DNA of 64,000 bases from Streptacidiphilus jiangxiensis. GTDB taxonomy: Bacteria > Actinomycetota > Actinomycetes > Streptomycetales > Streptomycetaceae. A program made the translations under genes and the position numbers. This document shows, piece after piece, positions 8,221 to 17,700 of this stretch. The stretch is from assembly GCF_900109465.1 (NCBI RefSeq), contig NZ_FOAZ01000009.1, forward strand, positions 124,001 through 188,000, written 5' to 3'. The notes below the pieces were generated by a model, which worked only from the letters and a program-made list of their open reading frames with translations, was not told the origin of the DNA and ran no database searches. Numbering within the stretch: position 1 is the first letter of the stretch; every line of letters begins with the position of its first letter.

Positions 8221-9723
8221 ATGCAACTCGTGCACCGGGACCACCGCAGCCGCCGCACCCGCCCCGCGCGGCCGACCGGCTGTCGCACGCTGATCGTCGG
8301 CGCCGGCGACGCGGGCCGCACCCTCGCCCACGACCTGCTGGAGACACCGTCCTACGGCCTCGCGCCGTTCGGCTTCCTCGACGACGACCCGACCAAGCAC
8401 CGGGTCGACCGGCTCCCCGTTCTCGGACCGCTCGCGGCGCTCGCCGCCGTCGTCCAGGCCGAGGCAGTGGACGTGGTGATCGTCGCGATCCCCTCGCTGC
8501 CGCCGCTCGAACTCGCGGCGCTGCTGCGCCAGGCCGCCGACTCGGGCGCGCGGGTGCGCTACCTGCCGGCGTTCCACGCGGCCGTGCAGCGCGGCAGCCG
8601 TGCCGGGGACCTGTGGCAGGTCTCGCCCACGACGCTGCTCGGACGCGACGAGATCCACGTGGTCCGCGCCGCGACCCGGTCGGTGGTGGCGGGCCGCCGG
8701 GTGCTGGTGACCGGGGCGGGCGGCTCGATCGGCAGCGAGCTCTGCCGTCAGGTGCGCTCCTACCACCCCTCCGCGCTGTACATGCTGGACCACGACGAGT
8801 CCAACCTGCACCGCCTGCAGCTGGAGGTCACCGGCAGGGCCCTGCTCGACACCGACGAGCTGCTCGTCGCCGACATCCGCGACCGGGCCCGCCTCGACCA
8901 GATCTTCGCGACGCTCCGTCCCGAGGTGGTCTTCCACGCCGCCGCCCACAAGCACCTGCCGCTGCTGGAGCTGCACCCCTGCGAGGGCGTCAAGTCCAAC
9001 GTGATGGGCACCCAGCACCTCGTCGAGGCCGCCGTCACCCACGGCACCCGCCGCTTCGTGCTCATCTCCACCGACAAGGCCGCCTCCCCGACCTCGGTGC
9101 TCGGCGCCACCAAGCAGCTCGCCGAGCTGATCGTGCGCAGCCACGCGGGGGAGGGCACCAGCGTCGGCTCGGTCCGCTTCGGCAACGTGCTCGGCAGCCG
9201 CGGCTCGTTCCTGCACGTGATGGCCCACCAGATCGCCAACGACGAGCCGGTGACCATCACCGACCCCGAGGTCGACCGGTTCTTCATGACCGTCGAGGAG
9301 GCAGTCGGCCTGGTGCTGGAGGCGGCGGCCATGGCCGAGGCGGGAGAGACCTTCGTCCTGGACATGGGGGAGCCGGTGCGGATGGTCTCGCTCGTCGAGA
9401 ACTACGCCGCGCTCGTCGGCAAGCCCGACGTGCAGATCCGGTTCACCGGCCTGCGGCCCGGCGAGAAGCTCAACGAGACGCTGTTCGCCGAGGCCGAGGA
9501 GAACGTCCCGACCGCCCACCCGAGGATCTCCGCGACCCGCGGCGCCGTCCTGCCCGACAACCTCGACACCGGCCTGAAGGAGCTCTACGAAGCCGCGGGC
9601 CACAACGACAGTTGCGCGGTGCGGCGGCGGATGGCCGCCCTGGTGCCGGAGTACCGGCCGCCGCTGCTGACCGAGCCCGCCGCCCGTGACCTGCTCGACA
9701 CCCTGTGGCTGGACGACTTCTGA
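8221..9723 (+). CDS. CapD/FlaA1-like nucleotide-sugar dehydratase/epimerase
   Basis: 500 aa with SD GGAGGGACG before the ATG. Residues ~20-140 form a Rossmann-like CoA-binding-type domain (TLIVGAGDAGRT). An extended SDR domain follows with GAGGSIGSELCRQV, HAAAHKHLPLLE, STDKAASPTSVLGATK and GLRPGEKLNE. This is the soluble part of the CapD/PglF family of UDP-GlcNAc 4,6-dehydratases; the usual four N-terminal transmembrane helices are absent. The active-site Tyr is replaced by Met or Thr in membrane members, and the stretch here (SPTSVLGATK) matches that subgroup. It likely makes the ketosugar used by the aminotransferase at 4200-5465. The next ATG shares one base with its stop. Confidence 0.88.
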   Translation: MQLVHRDHRSRRTRPARPTGCRTLIVGAGDAGRTLAHDLLETPSYGLAPFGFLDDDPTKHRVDRLPVLGPLAALAAVVQAEAVDVVIVAIPSLPPLELAALLRQAADSGARVRYLPAFHAAVQRGSRAGDLWQVSPTTLLGRDEIHVVRAATRSVVAGRRVLVTGAGGSIGSELCRQVRSYHPSALYMLDHDESNLHRLQLEVTGRALLDTDELLVADIRDRARLDQIFATLRPEVVFHAAAHKHLPLLELHPCEGVKSNVMGTQHLVEAAVTHGTRRFVLISTDKAASPTSVLGATKQLAELIVRSHAGEGTSVGSVRFGNVLGSRGSFLHVMAHQIANDEPVTITDPEVDRFFMTVEEAVGLVLEAAAMAEAGETFVLDMGEPVRMVSLVENYAALVGKPDVQIRFTGLRPGEKLNETLFAEAEENVPTAHPRISATRGAVLPDNLDTGLKELYEAAGHNDSCAVRRRMAALVPEYRPPLLTEPAARDLLDTLWLDDF

Positions 9724-10700
9724 TGCGCGCCACACTCGTCCAGGCCGGGGAGCGGCTGGTGGTGTCCTGCGCCGAGCGCTGGGTCGCCCGCGTGCTCGCC
9801 GAGGCGTGCCCGGATGCCTGGCACCCGGTCGGCAGCACCGTCCCGGACATCGAGGTCTTCGTCTCCACCGAGCGCGCCCCGATGGACCTGACCGGCGCCG
9901 AACCCCTCACCCGCGGCGCCTGGCTGCGGCGCGGCGACGTGCTGCTGACCAACGCCGCCGGCAGCGGCTTCGACCTGGGTGTGCGCGTCGAGGGCGACCG
10001 GCTGCGGGTGGAGGCCCGCTGGCGGCCGCCGCTGCGCGAGCACGCCGCCGCCTACGCGCTGCGCTCCCGCTTCCACCTGCTGGCCCGTGCCGCGCTGGTG
10101 CAGTACCCGGCGCTGTGGTGGTCCGGCCGCCGCGGCCGCGCGCCGCTGCACGCCGCCGCCGTCACCGTCGGCGACGCCACCTGCCTGCTGGCCGGGCCCG
10201 GCGGCATCGGCCGCTCCACCCTGCTGCTGCAGGCCGTCGCCGCCGGCGAGCACGCCTGCTCGGACAACCTCTGCGTCAGCGACGGCGTCTGGACCCACGG
10301 ACTGGTCGAGCCGGTCCGCGTCGAGGGCGGCGGCGGACGCCGGATGGCCTACGGTCGCAGCGAACGCGCACTGCCCGGCCGAGTCGACGCGCTGCGCCCG
10401 GACCGGCTGGTGGTGCTGCGCCGCTCCAACGCCGCCTGGCCGGTCGTGAACCCGCTGGAGCCGACCGCCGCCGCCCGCGCGATCACCGCCGGCACCTACA
10501 TGGCCGGTGAACTGCGCCGCTACTGGGCCTTCGCGGCGGCCCTCGCGCTCGGCACCGGCATCGGCCCGAGCCATCCGGAGGTCGCCGAGACCTCCGCCGA
10601 GCTCGCCGCCCGGCTGCCTGCCTACGAGATCGTCCTCGGCGCCGCCCCCAGCGCGGGCCTGGCCGAACTGCTCTCCCATGCCTCGGCGGTGATGCTGTGA
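9723..10700 (+). CDS. P-loop protein resembling HPr kinase/phosphorylase C-terminal domain
   Basis: 325 aa from the ATG that shares one base with the preceding stop (TGATG). The N-terminal ~140 residues are unlike anything I recognise. A P-loop GPGGIGRST lies at about 158-166, after the strand ATCLLA and before CSDNLCVSDG, an arrangement like the HprK-fold proteins found in peptide and glycan biosynthesis loci. There is no HPr-like substrate gene here. It may phosphorylate a sugar, lipid or protein of this pathway; the substrate is unknown. The next gene overlaps by 4 bp. Confidence 0.6.
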   Translation: MRATLVQAGERLVVSCAERWVARVLAEACPDAWHPVGSTVPDIEVFVSTERAPMDLTGAEPLTRGAWLRRGDVLLTNAAGSGFDLGVRVEGDRLRVEARWRPPLREHAAAYALRSRFHLLARAALVQYPALWWSGRRGRAPLHAAAVTVGDATCLLAGPGGIGRSTLLLQAVAAGEHACSDNLCVSDGVWTHGLVEPVRVEGGGGRRMAYGRSERALPGRVDALRPDRLVVLRRSNAAWPVVNPLEPTAAARAITAGTYMAGELRRYWAFAAALALGTGIGPSHPEVAETSAELAARLPAYEIVLGAAPSAGLAELLSHASAVML

Positions 10701-11887
10701 ACAGGATGCGGGTTGCCACCGTGATCACCCGGATGCAGGCCGGGGCCGGCGTCGTCGCGCTGCGCGGCGCGCTCGCCCTGGACCCGCAGCGCTACCAGGT
10801 GACGTTCGTCGCCGGCAGCGGTGACCGGCTGCTCGACGAGGCGCGGGCAGCCGGGCTGGAGGTGCTCCTGGAACCGGCGCTGCGTTCGCCGATCGCGCCG
10901 CACCAGGACCTGCTCGCCCTCCACCGCCTCACCCGCCTGTTCGTCCGCCGCGGCTTCGACGTCGTGCACACCCACAGCTCCAAGGCCGGCGCGCTGGGAC
11001 GCGTCGCCGCCCACCGTGCCGGGGTGCCGCGCATCGTGCACACCTTCCACGGCTTCCCGTTCCACGAGTTCCAGTCGGCGCCGCGCCGCGAGGCCTACGT
11101 GCGCATCGAACGGCGCGTGGGACGGTTCACCGACGTCGCGCTGTGCGTCGGCACCGCCGTCTCCGTGGAGGCTGTGCGGCGCGGGCTGGTCGGGCCGGAA
11201 CGGGTGCGCACCATCGCCATCCCCGTGCCCGTCGGCGCGACCACCGTGACGCCGCAGACCCGCGCCCACGCCCGGCGCGCGCTCGGACTGACCGGTGCCG
11301 GGCCCGTCGTCGGCGCGGTCGGCCGCCTGTCCTACCAGAAGGCGCCTGAGGACTTCGTCGCCGCCCTCCTCGCCCTGCACCGGCCGGACGTGACCGGGGT
11401 GTGGATCGGCGGCGGCGAACTGGCCCACCGGATGCAGGAACTGGCCCGCGACGCCATGCCCCGGGCCCGGATCGTGCTCGCGGGCGAACGCGGCGACGTG
11501 CCCGAGCTGCTGCCCGCGTTCGACGTCTTCGCCCTGCCCAGCCGCTACGAAGGCCTTCCGGTCGCGATCTGCGAGGCCATGGTCTGCGGCGTCCCGGTCG
11601 TCGCCACCGCCGTCAACTCCGTGCCGGACGTCGTCTGCCCGGGTGAGTCCGGGCTGCTCGTCCCGCCCGAACGCCCCGACCTGTTCGCCCGCGCCGTCGC
11701 CCACCTGCTCGACCGGCCCGCCGACGCCGCCCGGATGGCCAAGGCCGCCCGCGCCCGCATCGACGACCGCTTCAGCGAACACGCCCTCGGCGAGACCCTG
11801 GCCGCCGCGTACAGCGACGGCGCGCCGTGGACCACACCCCACGACGCGCCGTCCCGGCCCGTCGGCCGTCACGCCGTCTTCCAGTAG
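10697..11887 (+). CDS. Glycosyltransferase family 4
   Basis: 396 aa with a GTG start overlapping the previous stop. It begins MRVATVITRMQAGAG, the usual GT4 acceptor-domain start, and has HTHSSKAGALGR, VHTFHGFPFH and the donor-site EX7E element in YEGLPVAICEAMVCGVPVVA. GT4 enzymes are retaining, metal-independent transferases working on the cytoplasmic face. It probably extends the undecaprenyl-linked oligosaccharide. An 11-bp gap holding AGGAGGGG separates it from the RtcB-like gene. Confidence 0.9.
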   Translation: MNRMRVATVITRMQAGAGVVALRGALALDPQRYQVTFVAGSGDRLLDEARAAGLEVLLEPALRSPIAPHQDLLALHRLTRLFVRRGFDVVHTHSSKAGALGRVAAHRAGVPRIVHTFHGFPFHEFQSAPRREAYVRIERRVGRFTDVALCVGTAVSVEAVRRGLVGPERVRTIAIPVPVGATTVTPQTRAHARRALGLTGAGPVVGAVGRLSYQKAPEDFVAALLALHRPDVTGVWIGGGELAHRMQELARDAMPRARIVLAGERGDVPELLPAFDVFALPSRYEGLPVAICEAMVCGVPVVATAVNSVPDVVCPGESGLLVPPERPDLFARAVAHLLDRPADAARMAKAARARIDDRFSEHALGETLAAAYSDGAPWTTPHDAPSRPVGRHAVFQ

Positions 11888-11898
11888 CAGGAGGGGAC

Positions 11899-13395
11899 AT
11901 GCGCATCGACGTGTTCTCCGCCCGTGCGGGCTCCGACCCCACGCGCCCGTTCACCGCCATCGGCCCGGACGAGGGCGCACCGGGCGCAGCCGCCGACGGC
12001 CTCACCGTCTTCGACAGCCCCGACGCCCGCGCCGATCCGGCGCTGCTGGCCCGACTGCGCGACGGCACCGCGACCGCCGATCTCGCCGCGCCGCCCGTGG
12101 TGCTGCCGGACTTCTGCCACAAGGAGAAGTCGGAGATGCCCTCCAGCATCGCCGTCGCCACCCGCGACGCCATCCGGCCCGCCCTGACCGACGCCGCCCT
12201 CAACTGCGGCATGGCGCTGGCCACGCTCGACATCCCGCGCCCGAGCCCCGCCGCCGTCACCGACTTCTACTGCCGCGTCCGCGAGCGCTACCCGAACCCG
12301 CCCGGCTGGCGCTTCGACCTCAGCCGTGAAGACGTCCTGCAGGCCGCTGTGACCGGCGCCGGCTTCGCGGCCGAACGCTACGGCATCGACCGCCACGACC
12401 TGGACCGCGTCGAGGAGTTCGGCGTGCTCCCGGTCGACCGGTTCGGCGGCGCCCGCCGCGCCCGGCGCGAACTGCCGTGGATCTGCGTGCAGCTGGCCCG
12501 GCTCCGGTTCGGCTCGATCGGCCCCAGTACGCACTTCCTGGAACTCCAGGAGGTCGAGGAGGTCTTCGAACCGGAGATCGCCGCCCGCCTCGGTCTGCAC
12601 CAGGGCCAGGTCACCCTTCAGTTCCACAACGGCGGCGGCGTCCTGACCAGCCAGATCGGCGAACTGTACGCGCGGCGCAAGGCCGCCTCGACACGGCTGC
12701 GTGCCCAGATGGCTGTGCAGAAGCCGCTCACGCACCTGCTGGCCGGCTCCCCGCTGCGTGCCCGGCAGCGCTACGAGGCCTACTTCACCGCCGGCTGCCC
12801 CTCCGTCGCCGCCGACTCCGACGAGGGCCGCCGCCTGATGCTGGCCCAGCGCCTCTCCATGAACTACGGCTTCGCCTACCGCCTGGCCACCTACGCGACG
12901 CTGCGCGCCTTCGCCACCGAGGCCTTCGGCGCTGACGCCTGCCTGCGCCTGGTCGTCGACTCGCCGCACAACTCCGTCTACGAGGAACAGATCGACGGCG
13001 CGCCCGCGTTCGTGCACCGCCACAACGCCGCCCGGGCCTGGACCCCCGAGCTGATGCGCGGCCACCCCGCGTTCGCGCAGACCGGCCAACCGCTGCTGGT
13101 TCCCGGCACCAACCGCACCTCCTCGTTCCTGTGCGTGCCCGCCCGGCAGGCCCGGCGCAGCCTCTACACCGCCTGTCACGGCACCGGCAGCATCATCAGC
13201 GCCTTCGCCCGCGACGGCCGCTCCGACGCCGACCCGTACGGCCGCCGCACCCTGCGCTACGGCTACAGCGACGCCGCTCCCCAGGAGATCCCGCAACTCG
13301 ACGACCTTGGCGTCGACGCCGCGCTGTCCATCCTCACCGGCAACGGTCTGGTCCGGCCGGTCGCCCGGCTGCGCCCCTTCGCGGTGCTGACATGA
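11899..13395 (+). CDS. Divergent RtcB-family (RNA 3'-phosphate ligase-like) protein
   Basis: 498 aa with SD AGGAGGGG. All RtcB blocks are present in order: VLPDF-HKEK near residue 80, NCGM with Cys103, FGSIGPSTHFLELQ with His212, LQFHNGG with His243, the helix RLSMNYGFAYRLA, DSPHNSVYEE with His357, PGTNRTSSFL, and ACHGTGS with His427. By eye against E. coli RtcB, the metal Cys and the three His are kept, and His427 matches the guanylated histidine (His337). The first metal Asp (DxGC) is Ala100, the RKGA lysine is His375 and the GAGR arginine is Ser431. Known RtcB ligates RNA ends using GTP and Mn. The setting, between a GT4 and an APH-like kinase gene, suggests a repurposed nucleotidyl-transfer enzyme. 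Its actual reaction is unknown. Confidence 0.85.
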   Translation: MRIDVFSARAGSDPTRPFTAIGPDEGAPGAAADGLTVFDSPDARADPALLARLRDGTATADLAAPPVVLPDFCHKEKSEMPSSIAVATRDAIRPALTDAALNCGMALATLDIPRPSPAAVTDFYCRVRERYPNPPGWRFDLSREDVLQAAVTGAGFAAERYGIDRHDLDRVEEFGVLPVDRFGGARRARRELPWICVQLARLRFGSIGPSTHFLELQEVEEVFEPEIAARLGLHQGQVTLQFHNGGGVLTSQIGELYARRKAASTRLRAQMAVQKPLTHLLAGSPLRARQRYEAYFTAGCPSVAADSDEGRRLMLAQRLSMNYGFAYRLATYATLRAFATEAFGADACLRLVVDSPHNSVYEEQIDGAPAFVHRHNAARAWTPELMRGHPAFAQTGQPLLVPGTNRTSSFLCVPARQARRSLYTACHGTGSIISAFARDGRSDADPYGRRTLRYGYSDAAPQEIPQLDDLGVDAALSILTGNGLVRPVARLRPFAVLT

Positions 13396-14759
13396 CGACC
13401 GAGCTGGCCCTGACCCCGGACCGCACCGGCGCTGTGACCTGGCAGGAGCTGCTCCCGCAGGGCCGCCGCTACGTCGCCCTGCCGTCCCGCGGCGATCCCG
13501 TCGTCGTCGCCCTCGACGACCGGCCCGTGCTGGAGTACCTGCGCACCTCGCTGCTCACGGTGCCCCCGCACAGCCGGCTGCCCGGGTGGTGCGTCAGCGC
13601 CGCGTGCGGTCTGCTGCGGCTGCCCCCCGCCTGGCGGCTGACACCCCATCTGGCGCCACCCCGGAGCGGGCCTGCTCCCGGCCCGGACCATCCCGACGAC
13701 GCCGCACCGGTGCCCGTCCTGCGCGGTCGGGACCGGGACCGTGCCGGGCAGCCGACGCCGGGCGCACTCGGCCCGGCCCTGGCGGACCTGCTGGCCGCAC
13801 ACGACGGCCGGATCCTCATGCTCCGCCACAGCCACGACCCCGACGCCAGCACCCTGCTGCTCCTGTTCGGCGCCGGCGAAGCCACGCCGCGCCTGGCCGT
13901 CAAACTCCCCGCCCGCCCCGGTGCCGCCGCCCGCGTGCTGGCCGAGGCCGACCGCCTGGACGCCCTGGCCGCCCTCCCGCTCGGACGCCTGCGCAGCACC
14001 GTGCCCGAGGTCGTCGAGCTGCTCGGCCACCCCGGCCAGCCCGCCCTGGTCACCACCGCCCAACCCGGCACCCCCATGCTGGTCGACTACCACCGCCGCG
14101 GGCACACCGCCCATCCCGAGACCGTCCGCGCCGACCTCGCCGCCGCCCAGGCCTGGCTTGCCGCCTTCCAGTCCGCGACGGCCGGCCGCCCGGCGCCCCT
14201 CGATCTGGCCCCCGGCGTGCTGGACGCCCTCGCCGAGCACGACAGCGCGCACCCGCGCCTGCAGCGGCTCGCGGTGCTGCGGCGCCGGCTGCGCCGGCAT
14301 CAGGCTCGCCAGGTCGCCGTGCACGGCGACTACTGGCCGGGCAACATCCTGCTGCGCGGCGGTACGGTCAGCGGCGTCGTCGACTGGGAGCGCTCGGCGC
14401 CCACCGGCAGCCCGATCCGGGACCCTGCCCGCCTCGTCCTCGGCTACTCCCAGTACCTCGACGGCCACACCCGCCCCGGCCACCGGATCCGCGGCCACCC
14501 CGGCCTCCTTGCCGGGGACCCCGCCGCGTGCGTCGCCTACGCCCTGGACGGGTCCGGCTGGTACCCGGACCTCGTCCGCGCCTCGCTCGAGCGCGCCCTC
14601 ACCCGCGCCGGCGTCCCGGCCCACTGTGCCCGCGACGCCGTCCTCGCCGAGACCGCCGCACTCGCGGCCGAGGCCACCGACCCGACCTACCGCGCACAGG
14701 TGCTGGCGGTCTTCGACCGCCTCAGCGAGGCAGGCCCCGGCGGGGGGGTGACGGCGTGA
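13392..14759 (+). CDS. Aminoglycoside phosphotransferase (APH)-fold kinase
   Basis: 455 aa with its ATG inside the stop of the RtcB-like gene (ATGA), so the two are translationally coupled. The C-terminal ~300 residues show the APH/choline-kinase core: HGDYWPGN at 311-318 (catalytic Asp and Asn) and VVDWE with the metal Asp near 331. The N-terminal ~140 residues are uncharacterised. APH-fold enzymes phosphorylate hydroxyl groups of small molecules or sugars. In this locus a glycan or lipid substrate is more likely than an antibiotic. A GTGA overlap links it to the next gene. Confidence 0.75.
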   Translation: MTTELALTPDRTGAVTWQELLPQGRRYVALPSRGDPVVVALDDRPVLEYLRTSLLTVPPHSRLPGWCVSAACGLLRLPPAWRLTPHLAPPRSGPAPGPDHPDDAAPVPVLRGRDRDRAGQPTPGALGPALADLLAAHDGRILMLRHSHDPDASTLLLLFGAGEATPRLAVKLPARPGAAARVLAEADRLDALAALPLGRLRSTVPEVVELLGHPGQPALVTTAQPGTPMLVDYHRRGHTAHPETVRADLAAAQAWLAAFQSATAGRPAPLDLAPGVLDALAEHDSAHPRLQRLAVLRRRLRRHQARQVAVHGDYWPGNILLRGGTVSGVVDWERSAPTGSPIRDPARLVLGYSQYLDGHTRPGHRIRGHPGLLAGDPAACVAYALDGSGWYPDLVRASLERALTRAGVPAHCARDAVLAETAALAAEATDPTYRAQVLAVFDRLSEAGPGGGVTA

Positions 14760-17700
14760 CGACGACTCTTCTGCCGCCGCGGACCGACCCCGGCCCCCGC
14801 CCCGAGCTCGCGCCCGAGCCGCTGCCCGCAGGGCCGCCACGGCGCGGGACCGCCGAACGGGCGGCCGTGGTGGCCGCGGCGCTGGCGATGGTGTTCCAGC
14901 CGATCCTGCAGCCGACCGGCCCCGGCCACACCTCGCCCGTCGACCTCTTCACCCTCGCCACGCTGCTGTTCACCGGCGTCTGGGCGGCCACCAGCGGACG
15001 CCGCCTCGGCGCGCCCTACGTGCTGCCGATGGCCCTGCTGATCATCGGCGGCGGCATCGCCGGACTCGCCGGGCCGCTGCCCGGCACCTCGCTGCTGCAG
15101 CTCGTCCAGGACCTGGTGCTGATCGCCTGGACCGCCGCCCTCTACAACCTCGGCCGCCGCCCGCACGTCCTCGGCACCCTGACGGCTGCGTTCGCCTACT
15201 CCGCGATCGGCTGGGCCGCCCTGCTCGACCTCGCCTCCGTGGCCCACATCAGCGCCATCGAGGGGATCTCCGAGGCCGACGGCAACCGCCTGCTGTTCAC
15301 CTTCGGCGACCCCAACTACGCCGCCGCGTACTGGGTCGTGGCCATCCTCGTCGTCTACGCCACCTGCAGGCCGCGCCGCCGTGCCGCGCGACTGGCCGGA
15401 TACACGCTGCTGCTGTGGGCGTTCGCCCTCTCGGAGTCCAACGGCGGGCTGCTGGAGCTGGTCATCGCCGTCGTCTTCGTCGCGGCCGTGCGGATGTGGC
15501 GCCGACACGGGCTGGTACCCGCCATCGCCATGGTCCTGGTCACCGCCGCGCTGCTGACGACGGCCCTGAACGCCGTGCCGCTCGGCACCGTGCAGAACTG
15601 GGCCGCGCAGTCCGGCCAGCCGCTGCTGGTCAACTCGATCGGCCGCAGCGACAACAGCACCTCGCAGCGCTCGACGCTGATCGCTGAGTCCATGCAGCTC
15701 TACTTCTCCGACGGCGTCCTCGGCAGCGGCCCGCGCACCACCAAGCAGCTGCTGACCGATCGCCAGTACCCCTACGCCAAGGAAGCCCACGACGACTACC
15801 TGGCGGCCCTGACCGAACGCGGCCCGCTCGGCGTGATCGGCATCGTGATGCTGGTCCTGGCGGGGTTCCTGCGCTCCAGCCGGGTCCTGCGCGCGCCTCC
15901 TGGCCGCGGTGCGTTCGGCACGCAGGTGCCTCGCCCGGCGGGCCTGGTCGCGGCGCTGCTGGCCATGGGCGTGGCGGGCGCGTACTACCAGGTGCTGCAC
16001 TTCCGGTTCGTCTGGATCCTGCTGGCCTTCGTCGCGGTCCTGGCCGCGGGGCCGGCGCGGGAGCTCGTCGCCGAGCGTGCGGGAGGCCTCGGCACGCTCG
16101 CACGCATCGGCCGCGGCCCCCTGCGGGGCGGCGAAGCCGGGCTGAGGACGCCGGGCGGTCCCGCGCGGTTCGACCCCGGCCCTGCCCGGGGCGGGGAGGC
16201 GGGGCTGTTTCCGCCCCGCACGGGCGCCGGCGACGCGGGCGGTCCTGCAGGGCTCGATCCCGGCCCTGTTCGGGGTGCCGAAGCCAGGCCGGGGGCGCCG
16301 GGCACGGGCGTCGGCGACCCGGGAGGTCCTGGAGGGCTCGACCCCGGCCCCGCTCGGGGCGGGGAGGCGGGCGCACGGCCGGGGAGCGGCGTCAGCCGCG
16401 GCAGTACCACGGGCGCGGGCCTCGGCGCGCCGGGCCGTGTGCCCCTCGGCGCCGCACCGTCCCCACCGGCGATCCGGCCGTCCGGCCCGCCGCAGGCGGC
16501 CGGTGGCCGAGGGAGTCGAGGTTCGGCGCGGCCCCCCGCCGGGACGACGCAGAGCCCGCGGGGCGGGACCGGCACCGCCGGACTCGGGCGGCGCAGCATG
16601 GCGACCAACCTGGCCGCGCAGGGTGCCGCGCTGCTGGTGGTGTCCGTCGCCAGCCTGCTCGTGGCGCGCCTGTCCGGCGCGGCGGTCCTCGGCGAGTACA
16701 CGCTGTTGCGGGTGCTGCCCTGGTTGGTCGGCGTCGTCGTCAGCTGCGGCCTGCCCGTCGCCTCCACCTACTTCCTCGCCGCCCGTCCGGACGACCGACG
16801 GCTGCGGCCCACCCTCACCCTCCTCGGCGTGGCGAGCGCCCTGCTCGGCACCGCGCTGTGGGTCGCCATGACACCCCTGCTGCAGCGCGCGCTCTTCTCG
16901 GCGCTGCCCAAGACGCTGATCGCGTTCATGGGGGTCACCGTCGCCACTCAGCTGCTCACCGTCTGGGCCAAGGCCTGCTGTCAGGGCCGTGCCGACATGC
17001 GCGGCGCGAACCTGGTGATCGTCTGCGAGGAACTGCTCTTCCTGCCCGCCTATGCCGGCGCGCTCGCCCTCGGGATGCGCGGCATCGAGGCCGTGGCGGC
17101 CGGCATGGTCGTCGGCGGCCTCGCCGCAACCGTCACGGGGCTCGCCCGGCTCGCGCTCACCGGCTTCGGACGCGACTGGGCCCGTCCCTCGCGCGACGTC
17201 GCGGGGGAGGTGCTGCGCTACGGCGCCAGGGGCCAACTCGGCAACGTGCTGATGCTGGTCAACCTGCGCCTCGACTTCGTCGTCCTGGGCGCCATCGCCG
17301 GGCCGGCGGTGCTGGGCGTCTACGCGGTGGCGTCGAAGTTCGCCGAGCTGATGCGCCTGCCCGCCGCCGCGCTGAACTACGTGCTGTATCCGCGCTTCGC
17401 CCGCGAGGAGCCCCGCGAGGCCGCCGCCGACGCCCGCCATCTGCTGCCGCGCGCCCTCCTCGGCACCCTGCTGCTGACGCCCGTCGTCGCGGGCGCCGCC
17501 GTGGTCGCTCTGCCCGTCCTGTACGGACGGGCGTTCCACGGCGCGGTGGTGCCCGCGCTGATCCTGCTGATCGGCCTCGCCGTCGAGGGCGCCGCCGCCG
17601 TCTCCTCCGCCTACCTGTGCGGGGCCGGCCGCCCCGGGGCGAACTCGCTCGGCATGGGCATGGGCGTCGTCATCACCGTGGTCCTCGACGTCCTGCTCAT

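Noticed and set aside
6109-9735. A 1208-codon open frame on the minus strand
   Set aside because: It is antisense to three recognisable genes (Wzz-like, glycosyltransferase, CapD-like). The translation is low-complexity His/Arg/Gly, typical of the antisense of GC-rich coding DNA.
13392-14759. Aminoglycoside resistance gene
   Set aside because: The fold is APH-like, but the gene is embedded in and coupled to a glycan operon, with a long unique N-terminus.
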